Below are positions 1 to 7,440 of a DNA stretch of 28,754 nt, piece by piece. The first letter of the stretch is position 1; every line of letters begins with the position of its first letter. Below the pieces are notes generated by a model, which saw nothing but the letters and a program-made list of their open reading frames with translations, was not told where the DNA came from and searched no databases. Source of the stretch: CAZPWF01 sp964590725. GTDB taxonomy: Bacteria > Patescibacteriota > Saccharimonadia > Saccharimonadales > JACQNP01. The stretch lies in the NCBI GenBank assembly GCA_964590725.1, contig CAZPWF010000009.1, forward strand, positions 1-28,754, written 5' to 3'. Both the position numbers and the translations under genes were made by a program.

Positions 1-2
1 AT

Positions 3-79
3 TGGAGGGCCCAGTGAGACTCGAACTCACGACACCCTGCTTAAAAGGCAGGTGCTCTAACCGACTGAGCTATGGGCCC
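3..79 (-). tRNA. tRNA-Lys (anticodon TTT)
   Basis: The reverse strand folds into a full cloverleaf. The acceptor GGGCCCA pairs with TGGGCCC, the D stem is GCTC/GAGC, the anticodon stem is CCTGC/GCAGG around loop CTTTTAA (anticodon TTT), and the T stem is GTGAG/CTCAC. CCA is encoded at 3-5. The discriminator base is T, where A is usual for bacterial tRNA-Lys. It decodes AAA/AAG. Two candidate promoters lie upstream (134-142 and 234-261). Confidence 0.96.
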
Positions 80-133
80 ACGTCAGAGTGAGGCTTTTGA
101 CTCGCTATGACGCGTTAACGCGCAGAGCTTCGT

Positions 134-142
134 TTTATAGCA
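134..142 (-). promoter_or_regulatory. Extended -10 promoter for tRNA-Lys
   Basis: Reverse strand reads TGC-TATAAA, an extended -10 box about 55 nt before the mature tRNA 5' end. No good -35 lies at 16-18 nt. The same TGCTA extended -10 type recurs before tRNA-Met, bcp, the 161-aa gene and the second ATP-grasp gene. A perfect 12-bp palindrome CGCGTTAACGCG (111-122) lies in the predicted leader. Confidence 0.4.
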
Positions 143-233
143 CTCTCTCTTCCTTTCAATTTTTCAAACAGATAAATCTTGGTTTAAAAAATTGTAGGTT
201 TGGGTTCAATTCATTTCAGAATTAACTTCTTAC

Positions 234-261
234 ATTATGCTTATTTTGTGCAAAAAGTCAA
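234..261 (-). promoter_or_regulatory. Second candidate promoter upstream of tRNA-Lys
   Basis: On the reverse strand TTGACT (256-261), a 16-nt spacer and CATAAT (234-239). It points toward tRNA-Lys and would give a leader of about 150 nt. I see no ORF in that leader, so it is either a distal tRNA promoter or the start of a short untranslated RNA. Confidence 0.35.
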
Positions 262-275
262 CAGTTTCTAAGGTG

Positions 276-761
276 TTACTTGTGATGTTTATTGTGTTTT
301 TGATGATGTCTACTGGTAGCCCACATGGTTAATAGGATTATGACACCCGTTACAGCTACAACTAAATCTTGGGTTTTCTTGAATATCTCACCGGGTTTTG
401 TAGTAAAAACTTGCTGCTGAACCCCGCTCGGTAAAAGTGGAATCATAAAAACTAGAAACATTAGACCAACCGCAATAAGCGGCACTATATGTAGTGGAAG
501 TTTTGAATGAGGTAAACTGCCTTTTAGAAAAAGTGCCGTCATTACAAGTGGCACAATTAACATAAGAACATACGCTATTGTTGGTCCATTCTGGCCTTTT
601 ATGAAACCGCTCGCAACTAGCCCGGCATCTACGCCTAAGAATTTGACCAGTAATTCTCCAACGGCAATACTTACAAAAATATATACAGAACTGACACGGA
701 AAAGTATTCCCAAAATTACCGGGAGAGCTACTATAAGGGCCATTAATATCAAAGGCATCAT
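276..761 (-). CDS. Polytopic membrane protein of unknown function, His-rich tail
   Basis: 161 aa with four or five hydrophobic segments (about residues 3-20, 25-45, 60-80, 92-112 and 133-150) and a cytoplasmic-type tail carrying repeated His and Lys (about 151-161). I do not recognise the family. The tail could bind metal or simply be a basic topology anchor. It is the last gene of the rimB-rimK-DUF192 group, 21 bp after the DUF192 gene. It also has its own extended -10 box (768-776) ending 6 nt before the ATG with no Shine-Dalgarno, so it may be transcribed separately as a leaderless mRNA. The start is a double ATG; the upstream one is chosen because of its spacing from that box. Confidence 0.75.
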   Translation of the reverse strand: MMPLILMALIVALPVILGILFRVSSVYIFVSIAVGELLVKFLGVDAGLVASGFIKGQNGPTIAYVLMLIVPLVMTALFLKGSLPHSKLPLHIVPLIAVGLMFLVFMIPLLPSGVQQQVFTTKPGEIFKKTQDLVVAVTGVIILLTMWATSRHHQKHNKHHK

Positions 762-767
762 ATGCTC

Positions 768-776
768 ATGATAGCA
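768..776 (-). promoter_or_regulatory. Extended -10 box for the 161-aa membrane protein
   Basis: Reverse strand TGC-TATCAT. The -10 hexamer (768-773) ends 6 nt before the ATG at 761. This fits the leaderless architecture seen at many genes here. No clear -35. Confidence 0.4.
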
Positions 777-782
777 TAAGCA

Positions 783-1220
783 TTACAGATTGAGATGTTT
801 GCCTACAAACAGTTTAGCTTCGTCTACAATACCTGCGTTAAGTTCAATTACATACTTTGCATCATTGCTTGGGCAAAATGTCTCAGGATAAGTTTCTGGT
901 TTTACATAATTTTTGATATGCGTGATTGTCTTGGAATTATTCACCCAAACGATGTCTAATGGAAATTTCATGTCCTTCATCCAAATACATTGCCTGCCGG
1001 CATTTTCAAAATCGAACAACATAGCTGCATCACGTGGCAAAGATTCTCTATCAGAGAGACCTTTAGTTCTTTTTTCGGGGGTGTTTGCAAGTTCAAAATA
1101 CATGCACTTACCGTCTAATCGCAAAGGACAAGCTGTCATTTTTTGCAAAAATAAGGGTATTGAAAAAATAACTATGCCCACCAGAACCAATAATATAATT
1201 TTAGGCCTTAATCTATGCAC
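783..1220 (-). CDS. DUF192 (UPF0127) family protein, membrane-anchored
   Basis: DUF192 proteins are small secreted or anchored domains of unknown biochemical function. Seen here: one N-terminal hydrophobic segment (about residues 8-26), then the family pattern KGLSDRESL, AMLFDF and WMKDMKFPLDIVW (about 80-92). The domain should lie outside the membrane. Start choice: an in-frame ATG exists at 1253 but would overlap rimK by 41 bp. The GTG at 1220 overlaps the rimK stop by exactly 8 nt (GTGCATAG), the same stop-start arrangement found at hrcA/grpE and at the 104-aa/VKOR junction, so I prefer it (145 aa; 156 aa from the ATG). Third gene of the operon started by the RimB-like protease. Family call is confident, start is not. 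Confidence 0.82.
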   Translation of the reverse strand: MHRLRPKIILLVLVGIVIFSIPLFLQKMTACPLRLDGKCMYFELANTPEKRTKGLSDRESLPRDAAMLFDFENAGRQCIWMKDMKFPLDIVWVNNSKTITHIKNYVKPETYPETFCPSNDAKYVIELNAGIVDEAKLFVGKHLNL

Positions 1221-2115
1221 CGACTCGGTCACGACGGCGCTTACCCTTAGCATTTTGTTCGATATATTCGATAACTTTTCCGGCTACGTTATGACCTGTC
1301 ACCTTTTCAATACCAAAACCTGGGCTAGGGTTAATTTCAAGAACCAGCGGGCCACGCGCAGAACGCATCATGTCTACGCCGCAAAAAGGTAAGCCCATGG
1401 CTTTAGCTGCCTTTAACGCTGTCTTACGTTCTTCGTCAGATAATTTGATAGGAGTACCTTCTCCGCCCTGGTGCAGATTGGAACGAAAATCATCATCTAA
1501 ACTTTGACGTTTCATGCTAGCGACCACTTTGCCACCTACAACAAGAGCTCGAATATCAGTACCGGCAGATTCCTGAATAAATTCCTGGACCAAGAAGTTA
1601 ACACCCTCAACATAGAAGGCCTGCATTACAGCCTCGGCTGCCTTTTTGGTTTCGGCAAGCACTACCCCATTGCCGTGAGTCCCACGAGCAACCTTGATGA
1701 TAAGTGGCGCACCACCAGCTTTGTCTATAACGTCAGACAAGTCGGCAGTTTCTCGTGCAAAAACTGTTTTCGGAATATCTACGCCCGCTCTAGCAAGTAA
1801 CTGCATAGTACGTAGCTTATCTCGAGATCGAACGATGGCAATTGAGCTAGCCGTGGTAAAAACACCTTGCATTTCAAACTGACGAACCATTGATGATCCA
1901 TATTTTGTAATACTCTGACCGATGCGAGGGATAATAACATCAATGTCACTTAGAACATCACCATCGTAGCGAACGACCGGGCTGCTTTTCTCGAGAACTA
2001 CATAACATTTAGCATGATTTACTACACGAACAGTGTGTCCGCGCAGTAACGCCTCTTCTTTTAATCTTTTAGTACTATAATTGCCAGGACCGCGAGACAA
2101 GATAGCTATATTCAT
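1213..2115 (-). CDS. rimK: RimK-type ATP-grasp ligase (alpha-L-glutamate ligase family)
   Basis: 300 aa, the same length as E. coli RimK, and colinear with it from MNIAILSR to the C-terminus. RimK adds glutamates to the C-terminus of ribosomal protein S6, using ATP to form an acyl-phosphate. ATP-grasp landmarks: RDK at 98-100, K141, glycine-rich loop GTHGNGV (145-151), QEFI (177-180), D187-x-R189, RSN (211-213), D248 and the metal-binding ExN with PSPG (E260, N262). All key residues are present, so the enzyme should be active. It starts 2 nt after the stop of the RimB-like protease gene, implying translational coupling. The acceptor protein in this organism is unknown. The tail (about 290-300) is strongly basic, unlike the E. 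coli tail. Confidence 0.93.
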   Translation of the reverse strand: MNIAILSRGPGNYSTKRLKEEALLRGHTVRVVNHAKCYVVLEKSSPVVRYDGDVLSDIDVIIPRIGQSITKYGSSMVRQFEMQGVFTTASSIAIVRSRDKLRTMQLLARAGVDIPKTVFARETADLSDVIDKAGGAPLIIKVARGTHGNGVVLAETKKAAEAVMQAFYVEGVNFLVQEFIQESAGTDIRALVVGGKVVASMKRQSLDDDFRSNLHQGGEGTPIKLSDEERKTALKAAKAMGLPFCGVDMMRSARGPLVLEINPSPGFGIEKVTGHNVAGKVIEYIEQNAKGKRRRDRVGA

Positions 2116-2117
2116 AT

Positions 2118-2600
2118 CTAATCTTCCAGATCTTCTGCGTCAATAGGTGCGCTAATACCAAATTCTTTTTTTAACTTCAGCCTATCAACTGTTGATCTTG
2201 ATACGTCGATAAAATATCTGCCTTTTAAAAGTTTACGGCCAACCAAGATCGGGAATAAATTACTGCTTCTATCTGCAAGAGTAAATGAAGTTTTGAATTT
2301 TTTTGGACCTAGTTTTACTTTGATACTTACTTCGTAGCGTGTTTCTTCATGGCCAAACGAGTTCGTAACCGTAACTTGCGTAAAGTCGGATGTTTTAAAT
2401 TTACGAAGAACAGGAGCGCACGGATGCCCTAAGAGGTCGCACTCTAAAGTTTTAACTCCATCTTTATTCTTAATTTTGATATTTTGTGCGTGAATAGCGG
2501 ACCTAAAAGCACCGCTATCTATTTTTGTAGGGACACCAAGAGCTAGATCGACAATGTCGATATACTCTGCACGACCAATAATTACGGGGTATTTTGCCAT
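2118..2600 (-). CDS. RimB-like retropepsin-fold protease (PF05618 family)
   Basis: 160 aa. The pattern K-I-D-S-G-A near residues 26-31 followed by SAIHA (34-38) is the hallmark of the family annotated as putative ATP-dependent zinc protease, which has a retropepsin fold with a catalytic Asp (D28 here). Members usually sit beside RimK-type ligases, as here (2-nt gap to rimK), and are called RimB in pseudomonads. By inference the pair adds and trims glutamyl extensions or another ligase product; the biochemistry cannot be read from sequence. First gene of the operon; a promoter with its -10 box close to the ATG lies at 2608-2640 and no Shine-Dalgarno is visible. The acidic C-terminus (DAEDLED) may be a flexible tail. 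Confidence 0.85.
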   Translation of the reverse strand: MAKYPVIIGRAEYIDIVDLALGVPTKIDSGAFRSAIHAQNIKIKNKDGVKTLECDLLGHPCAPVLRKFKTSDFTQVTVTNSFGHEETRYEVSIKVKLGPKKFKTSFTLADRSSNLFPILVGRKLLKGRYFIDVSRSTVDRLKLKKEFGISAPIDAEDLED

Positions 2601-2607
2601 ATCTTGT

Positions 2608-2640
2608 AGTATATTACAGTTGAGCTACTTCAATTGTAAA
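2608..2640 (-). promoter_or_regulatory. Promoter of the rimB-rimK operon
   Basis: Reverse strand TTTACA (2635-2640), 18-nt spacer, TAATAT (2611-2616); an alternative -10 TATACT lies at 2608-2613. Either -10 ends 7-10 nt before the ATG at 2600, so the transcript would be leaderless or nearly so. Confidence 0.5.
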
Positions 2641-2675
2641 CGATTACGCTTAACTATGATCTAATTATACCACCT

Positions 2676-3617
2676 ATGCTAAATAAAGTCAACAATAACT
2701 ACCGAACCAACCTTAACCTGCTACCTTTTCCAAAGAAGTTTCATTTTGTTTCTAGATTATGGCTTTGGGCAAAAGACGAAGAGATGGCCAGAATACTACC
2801 ATTACTCAAAGATGATTTTTGTAAAAACGGTGATCTAGAAAAATTAGATGTAATAATTAAGCAGCTTATTGAAACACCATTACAAGAATTTGGGTCAAAA
2901 AACGCTGCCGAAGAACGCCGCCCATATTTTAAAAAATACCCATTGCTTAGGCCGACACTACTTGTATTATTTAGATTACTTTTCTGCGAAACAATTTATG
3001 GAATTGATGGTAGATCTCTTATTGAGAAAAATTTTGACATACAAAAACTCGACGAAATGGAAGAAGCGCTATTACAAGATAAACCCGCAATCTCAGTGCT
3101 TTCTACACATGCAATCAACTTTATATATTTGTATAACCGATTTTATAAAAAAAGAGAGGACACAGTCCCCGTTCAATACTTATTCGAGCTTGCCGAAAGT
3201 ATCGATACAGCCGACAACCTTAATATGCTTCTGTACATATACTTAGTAACCCACTGCGTTATAGGTGAGTCATTGTTCTATAAACGCAACATTCCTTCTG
3301 ACAAAACTAGCTTATATAGAGAAGCGATGTATAAGCTAGAGGACAAAATAGACACAAGATACGACGACGTTAATATGGATAACAAATTTGAAATGCTAGT
3401 GTGTTTTCGAATTCTTGGGTTGCAATCCAGATTAACTGAACGTATATATTCTGAAGCGAATGCATCACTATCTGGCGAAGGTGACTTTATTGTCGACACA
3501 CTCAATAATAATCCCCAACTTGAAAACATCGATTTTGAAAAATCAGAGCACCGTAATGTTCTTTATTTACTTTCAAATATTGAGTTTCGCCCTACCGACG
3601 AAATATTAGCTACTTAG
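2676..3617 (+). CDS. Conserved-looking protein of unknown function (313 aa)
   Basis: No domain recognised. The protein is mixed alpha-helical in character, rich in Leu, Glu, Lys and Tyr, without a signal peptide. A moderately hydrophobic stretch at about 90-105 (RPTLLVLFRLLF) could be a buried helix rather than a membrane span. It is the only plus-strand gene between 1 and 11.8 kb. It lies between two ATP-grasp genes, divergent from the rimB-rimK operon and overlapping the 3' end of the second ATP-grasp gene by 12 bp. There is no Shine-Dalgarno before the ATG; weak -10-like sequences (TATGAT, TAATTA) lie within 21 nt upstream. The ORF is open over its whole length, so I regard it as real. It could be an acceptor or partner of one of the flanking ligases, but only position suggests that. 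Confidence 0.7.
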   Translation: MLNKVNNNYRTNLNLLPFPKKFHFVSRLWLWAKDEEMARILPLLKDDFCKNGDLEKLDVIIKQLIETPLQEFGSKNAAEERRPYFKKYPLLRPTLLVLFRLLFCETIYGIDGRSLIEKNFDIQKLDEMEEALLQDKPAISVLSTHAINFIYLYNRFYKKREDTVPVQYLFELAESIDTADNLNMLLYIYLVTHCVIGESLFYKRNIPSDKTSLYREAMYKLEDKIDTRYDDVNMDNKFEMLVCFRILGLQSRLTERIYSEANASLSGEGDFIVDTLNNNPQLENIDFEKSEHRNVLYLLSNIEFRPTDEILAT

Positions 3618-4517
3618 CAACTCTGCAAAATATTTACCAAGCAACTCTTTTTTTTGTATAACGGCAGCGCCTGTGAGTAATTGTGGTTGTGAATTCATTT
3701 CTAAGAAATAGTGTTTGCCAGAATTAACGTCAATAATAGCGTCAACACCAGTAATCTCATATCCTGCCGATTTAGCTATTAATTGTGCTTGTTCAGTGAT
3801 CAACTTAGGAAAATTAGCGCGATCAATTACAGTAGCCTTGCCACCGGCCGATGTATTATTAAGATGTGAATCACCAGTGGCTAACCTATGAATTATTAAA
3901 TAATCGTTGCCGACCACAAGAATACGATAATCTCCCTCGTTTTTTATAAATTCTTGTGCCATAAACCTTGTATCTGGGCTCTGTTCTAAAATAGTTTTAA
4001 CTTCATCTTCGGTTCTGACAAGGTAATTATCATTTCCATGTGACGCATTAACAGCTTTAAGAATTATTGGATACTCCAGGTGGCGATTTATTAGCTGAGG
4101 CATGTAGAACGCAGAAGTACTCACAGTGACCGGTACTGAGCATCCAATATTGCTGAACTGAAACATTTGAGCAACTTTGCCTACGGCTCTTCTGGTACCA
4201 TATGCACTACTTACATATTTAACGTTTTTTTCTTGTAAATAATTAGCAATTGTAGCCGCTTCGTTATTAGCTGTTTGCATTTTGCCACGAAAGAAAACCA
4301 AGTCGTAGCTTTCAATATTAGAGTCATTTCTTAAATCATAAATCTGTCTTGATTCATTGCTTATAAAATATCCTATTTCATCAAGTGGGCAGCATTTAAC
4401 GACTACATCATCAATATTGTCGTCTATAGCCGATTGGACATATCTAACTATATCTTCAGGTGAACTTGTTTCTTTTGAGCCAGGATTAACACCACCAATA
4501 ACTAGGACTTTTTTCAT
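3606..4517 (-). CDS. ATP-grasp ligase, RimK/glutathione-synthetase-like
   Basis: 303 aa. N-terminal pre-ATP-grasp domain (1-105) and ATP-grasp fold from about 110. Visible landmarks: K154, the loop SHGNDN (159-164), QEF (188-190), EGDYRILVVG (194-203), R211, NTSAGG (221-226), D259 and the metal-binding ExN followed by SQP (E273, N275). The NTSAGG and SQP pieces resemble RimK-type peptide ligases and glutathione synthetases. It probably ligates an amino acid or peptide carboxylate to an amine using ATP; the substrate is unknown. It is clearly divergent from the rimK at 1213-2115, so it is not a recent duplicate. An extended -10 box ends 6 nt before the ATG with no Shine-Dalgarno. Confidence 0.85.
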   Translation of the reverse strand: MKKVLVIGGVNPGSKETSSPEDIVRYVQSAIDDNIDDVVVKCCPLDEIGYFISNESRQIYDLRNDSNIESYDLVFFRGKMQTANNEAATIANYLQEKNVKYVSSAYGTRRAVGKVAQMFQFSNIGCSVPVTVSTSAFYMPQLINRHLEYPIILKAVNASHGNDNYLVRTEDEVKTILEQSPDTRFMAQEFIKNEGDYRILVVGNDYLIIHRLATGDSHLNNTSAGGKATVIDRANFPKLITEQAQLIAKSAGYEITGVDAIIDVNSGKHYFLEMNSQPQLLTGAAVIQKKELLGKYFAELLSS

Positions 4518-4523
4518 AAGACT

Positions 4524-4532
4524 AGTGTAGCA
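4524..4532 (-). promoter_or_regulatory. Extended -10 box for the second ATP-grasp gene
   Basis: Reverse strand TGC-TACACT; the hexamer (4524-4529) ends 6 nt before the ATG at 4517. A weak -35 (TTGCGA) lies at 4545-4550 with a short 15-nt spacer. Confidence 0.42.
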
Positions 4533-4570
4533 TGCTAAGTATTATCGCAAGCTTGAAGTTTTGTTACTTA

Positions 4571-4684
4571 TTAATTTGCGTTTCTCACCCTTGTAAAGGC
4601 AAACCAAACTAAAGCTACCAAAATAAGAACGATGCAGACTATCATCGTAATAAATCCATTTTGTTGATCGTTCAGTTTCTTCAT
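4571..4684 (-). CDS. Small single-pass membrane peptide (37 aa)
   Basis: An ORF of 37 codons plus TAA. It starts MKKLNDQQNGF, continues with a hydrophobic helix of about 18 residues (about 12-30, Ile/Val/Leu/Ala rich) and ends TRVRNAN. The polar N-terminus, one helix and short basic tail form a coherent small transmembrane protein. It is in line between the GGDEF gene and the ATP-grasp gene on the same strand. A weak promoter (TTGTCC 4718-4723, 17-nt spacer, TTAAAT 4695-4700) ends 10 nt before the ATG; no Shine-Dalgarno. Function unknown. Confidence 0.6.
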   Translation of the reverse strand: MKKLNDQQNGFITMIVCIVLILVALVWFAFTRVRNAN

Positions 4685-4732
4685 TCTATGTTTTATTTAA
4701 ACACAAGCAACATCCGAGGACAAAGAAGAACG

Positions 4733-5593
4733 CTATATTCTTGTATACTCGCTCCCGAGATGTTCTTTTTTGTTTTTCTTCCTATCAAACATCATACGAT
4801 CTACCCTAGCTAAGAATTGTTTTGGTTCTTCACCAGAAATATGCAAAGCTCCTGCTACTGTCACGCCAACATAAAGTCGCTCAGTTTCTGAATTATCATG
4901 CTCTTCTTCAAGCTCTTTTAACCCTTCTCGTAAGAAAGATCCCACAACTTCTTCGGTTTCGTCTCGTCTTTTATCAAGAGAGGCTTGAACCTCATCCTCT
5001 GTAAGACCCGCCCCAAAACGGGGCATCAATATAGCAAATTCATCTGCTGCCCTTCCCATCCTGTAGGCTTTGTCGGCTGGTCTTATTACAGTTTCAATGC
5101 CAGATGCCCCGGCCGTAAGAACACTATCGCCTCCTTGGTGACCATATTTGGCATTTACGTTATGAAAATTGTCAAAATCCAGGAACAAAATTGCTAAACG
5201 ACCAACATTCTTGCGTTCATTTTCGGCATTTTTTTCTCCATTAATAAAGTCAGGTAAATCAATATCTAACTGATTCTTGTTAGATAGTCCTGTTAATTTA
5301 TCTATTTTTGATTGTTTATCAAGTATGGCTAAACGCTCTTGGCTGGTCATTTTGTCGTACAATAGTGATTCATTTTCTGATAATGCCTCTGCGAGTTGAC
5401 CTTCTAATAGACTAACCCGTTGGTGTAGATCAATGTTTTCAATCTGAACTTCTTCAAGCAGCCCCATTAAACCAGCCACCTGTTCAGCTGTGTAAACGAA
5501 ATCCTTATCGGCATCATCTTCACCCCTACCATAGACCGTAGCTAGAACATCTGGTGCATGCTCTCCGCTTGTATTGTTTAGTCCAGCACTCAT
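4733..5593 (-). CDS. Degenerate GGDEF-domain protein
   Basis: 286 aa: an acidic N-terminal region, a predicted coiled coil (about 37-95) and a GGDEF fold (about 97-275). Recognisable pieces are DKLTGL (98-103), the metal/guanine-binding segment D139-F-D141-N-F with N147 and YGHQGGD (150-156), and an I-site-like RPAD (171-174). Spacing from RxxD to the signature is normal, but the signature GGDEF is replaced by G-R-A-A-D-E-F (180-186): a two-residue expansion with the second Gly lost. Diguanylate cyclase activity is therefore doubtful; the protein may bind c-di-GMP or GTP as a receptor. There is no membrane segment, so it is cytosolic. It has its own strong leaderless-type promoter (5602-5630) overlapping the end of dnaJ. 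The fold is certain, the activity is not. Confidence 0.88.
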   Translation of the reverse strand: MSAGLNNTSGEHAPDVLATVYGRGEDDADKDFVYTAEQVAGLMGLLEEVQIENIDLHQRVSLLEGQLAEALSENESLLYDKMTSQERLAILDKQSKIDKLTGLSNKNQLDIDLPDFINGEKNAENERKNVGRLAILFLDFDNFHNVNAKYGHQGGDSVLTAGASGIETVIRPADKAYRMGRAADEFAILMPRFGAGLTEDEVQASLDKRRDETEEVVGSFLREGLKELEEEHDNSETERLYVGVTVAGALHISGEEPKQFLARVDRMMFDRKKNKKEHLGSEYTRI

Positions 5594-5601
5594 AATTTAA
5601 T

Positions 5602-5630
5602 ATTATAATACTTTATTGTATTAAATACAA
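5602..5630 (-). promoter_or_regulatory. Promoter of the GGDEF gene
   Basis: Reverse strand TTGTAT (5625-5630), 17-nt spacer, TATAAT (5602-5607). The -10 box ends 8 nt before the ATG at 5593, so the mRNA should begin almost at the start codon. Confidence 0.6.
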
Positions 5631-5631
5631 A

Positions 5632-6732
5632 TTACCATAAACCTTTTTTAGGGTTTTTTTTGAATTCTTCTAGTAATTCTTGTTGTTTTTTTGATAATTT
5701 GGTTGGGGTATCGACAATTATCGTAACAATATGAGCGCCTCTGGTTGAGCCTTTGATATGCGGTACGCCATGGTTTGATAATTTAAAGTCGCCGCCACTT
5801 TGCGTTCCAGCGGGTACCTTCATCTTGATTGGACCGTCAACTGTTTCTACGTCAATCTCTACACCCAGAGCCGCGTCGACCATATCAACATGCTCTTCAC
5901 TTAGTATTAGATCGCCTTCGCGGGTAAACTTCTTGTGCGGTTTTACCCGAATATTAACATATAGATCGCCTTTAGGCCCGTTGGCAATAGCTTCGCCATG
6001 TTCACGCAATCGAATAGTAGCACCATCGTCGATTCCGGCTGGTATTTTTAGAGTTACATCTTGTTTCTTAGACTGCGTACCCTTGCCATTACAAACACTA
6101 CATACTTTTTCCGGCACCTTACCACGGCCCGAACACGTATTACATACCGTTGCTTGTTGAATATTCCCAAAAATCGTCTGTGTGACACGAACTGTTTGAC
6201 CCGAACCCTTACACGTTTCACATGTTTTGAGTTCATAACCAGGCTCCACAGTCGACCCTTTACAATGTTCACAGTTATCTTGTAGATTAAGCCCTAGGTC
6301 AACTTCTGTGCCAAAAACTGCCTGTTCAAAAGTTATATCAATCTGCGTTTCGACATCACGACCACGAGCCTTTCTCTGCTGTCCTCCACCACCGTTATTG
6401 CCCCCAAAAAAGCTGCCAAAAATATCTCCCAAACCCAAGTCGCCAAAATCAAAATGAACTTCCTGACCCTGTCCACCAAAGCCTGCGTACGGGTTACCAC
6501 CGCCTGCGCCAGTATTTCCACCTACTCCCGCGTGGCCAAATTGATCGTATCTTTGACGTTTTTTGTCGTCTTTTAGGATTTCATAGGCTTCGTTTATTTC
6601 TTTAAACTTAGCTTCATCACCACCCCGATCGGGGTGGTGTTCGACTGCTGCTTTGCGAAAAGCCTTTTTAATCTCGTCAGGAGATGCGCCTTTTGCGACA
6701 CCTAATACTTCATAGTAATCACGTTTACTCAT
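5632..6732 (-). CDS. dnaJ: Chaperone protein DnaJ
   Basis: 366 aa, normal for a full-length type I DnaJ. J domain 1-65 with HPD at 33-35, the motif that stimulates DnaK ATPase; Gly/Phe-rich linker (about 66-118); zinc domain with four CxxC pairs at 154/157, 171/174, 197/200 and 211/214; two substrate-binding beta domains and a Lys-rich end. The first zinc repeat reads CEHCKGS, lacking the last Gly of the CxxCxGxG consensus; the other three are canonical. It is separated from the preceding 202-aa gene by 88 bp that contain a CIRCE-type operator (6745-6771), so it is probably controlled by HrcA independently of the hrcA-dnaK transcript. No Shine-Dalgarno precedes the ATG. Confidence 0.98.
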   Translation of the reverse strand: MSKRDYYEVLGVAKGASPDEIKKAFRKAAVEHHPDRGGDEAKFKEINEAYEILKDDKKRQRYDQFGHAGVGGNTGAGGGNPYAGFGGQGQEVHFDFGDLGLGDIFGSFFGGNNGGGGQQRKARGRDVETQIDITFEQAVFGTEVDLGLNLQDNCEHCKGSTVEPGYELKTCETCKGSGQTVRVTQTIFGNIQQATVCNTCSGRGKVPEKVCSVCNGKGTQSKKQDVTLKIPAGIDDGATIRLREHGEAIANGPKGDLYVNIRVKPHKKFTREGDLILSEEHVDMVDAALGVEIDVETVDGPIKMKVPAGTQSGGDFKLSNHGVPHIKGSTRGAHIVTIIVDTPTKLSKKQQELLEEFKKNPKKGLW

Positions 6733-6741
6733 TATTATAAT

Positions 6742-6747
6742 ATTTTA
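6742..6747 (-). promoter_or_regulatory. Candidate -10 box of dnaJ
   Basis: Reverse strand TAAAAT overlapping the inner edge of the CIRCE operator and ending 9 nt before the dnaJ ATG. A TATAAT also lies at 6734-6739, only 1 nt from the ATG, too close to be the promoter of this start. The -35 (CTGGCA, 18-nt spacer) is weak. Confidence 0.35.
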
Positions 6748-6771
6748 GCACTTGAAGGTCTTGAGTGCCAG
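6745..6771 (-). promoter_or_regulatory. CIRCE operator (HrcA site) upstream of dnaJ
   Basis: The 9-9-9 architecture reads CTGGCACTC, nine bases, AAGTGCTAA on the reverse strand. It matches the consensus TTAGCACTC-N9-GAGTGCTAA at 7 of 9 and 8 of 9 positions. It overlaps the only plausible dnaJ promoter. Together with the site in front of hrcA it defines a two-site HrcA regulon within the window. Confidence 0.8.
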
Positions 6772-6820
6772 CTTTAATTAATACAAATTATCTCAGTGTT
6801 TAATCATTTATATGGATCGG

Positions 6821-7429
6821 TTATCGGTTCTTAACTGATTCGGCAGCGGCATCTCCGCACTCAAACACTTTATTACCCTTACCATAAGCCGTGAGTCGCT
6901 TTTTAACGTCATTAAAATCAATCAAACTAAAATTACTATTTGTTACTTCTCTTCTCTTTAGGGTACGATAATCTCTTCGAGCGCGCCAAGAATAAAGCTG
7001 GCTTGGCTTATTCTTTGGAAATGTTTCGTTTAGGTCAACTACTTCATTATCAATGATATAAGAAACAAATGGCGCGATACGAATTTTACCTTTGTTTTTT
7101 CTAAACCAAACATCATTTTTTACTTCAAAAAACTTTCTGATTACCATGTTTTCATCAATTTGATCCCTTTGATCGATAGTAATGCCCAGTTCACAGTATT
7201 TTCTTTCGTCAAATGCCACGACTGTTACATGACGATCCTCGTCAATAAATGTGACGGCACGCTCGGGACCACGACTATTACCGACAACATACTCGTCTTT
7301 ATCAAAACAAATAGCCCTACCTAAAGCGGCTACTATCTGCATATGACTTTGCGATGCTGTAACTTCTTGCGAAATCAACTCCATAGACTCCATGTGTTCC
7401 CACCCTGAAAACCCATCTGATTCGCGCAC
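6821..7429 (-). CDS. Protein of unknown function in the heat-shock cluster (202 aa)
   Basis: No family recognised and no signal peptide or membrane segment. The protein is soluble in character, with a basic C-terminal half (SWRARRDYRTLKRREV around 147-162). The start is GTG at 7429, supported by AGAGGT 4 nt upstream. It lies 11 bp after the VKOR gene and 88 bp before dnaJ on the same strand, so it is probably cotranscribed with VKOR. The context suggests a stress role but nothing in the sequence shows one. Confidence 0.7.
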   Translation of the reverse strand: MRESDGFSGWEHMESMELISQEVTASQSHMQIVAALGRAICFDKDEYVVGNSRGPERAVTFIDEDRHVTVVAFDERKYCELGITIDQRDQIDENMVIRKFFEVKNDVWFRKNKGKIRIAPFVSYIIDNEVVDLNETFPKNKPSQLYSWRARRDYRTLKRREVTNSNFSLIDFNDVKKRLTAYGKGNKVFECGDAAAESVKNR

Positions 7430-7440
7430 AATTACCTCTA

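Noticed and set aside
111..122. CGCGTTAACGCG palindrome as a terminator
   Set aside because: It has no loop or T-run and lies between the tRNA promoter and the tRNA gene; it is noted only as a leader feature.
913..1392. 159-aa plus-strand frame across the DUF192 gene and the end of rimK
   Set aside because: It is antisense to two recognisable genes and has no motif of its own.
5602..5607. The 38-bp dnaJ-GGDEF gap as an ordinary cotranscription spacer
   Set aside because: It contains a well-formed TTGTAT-N17-TATAAT promoter, so separate transcription of the GGDEF gene is more likely.
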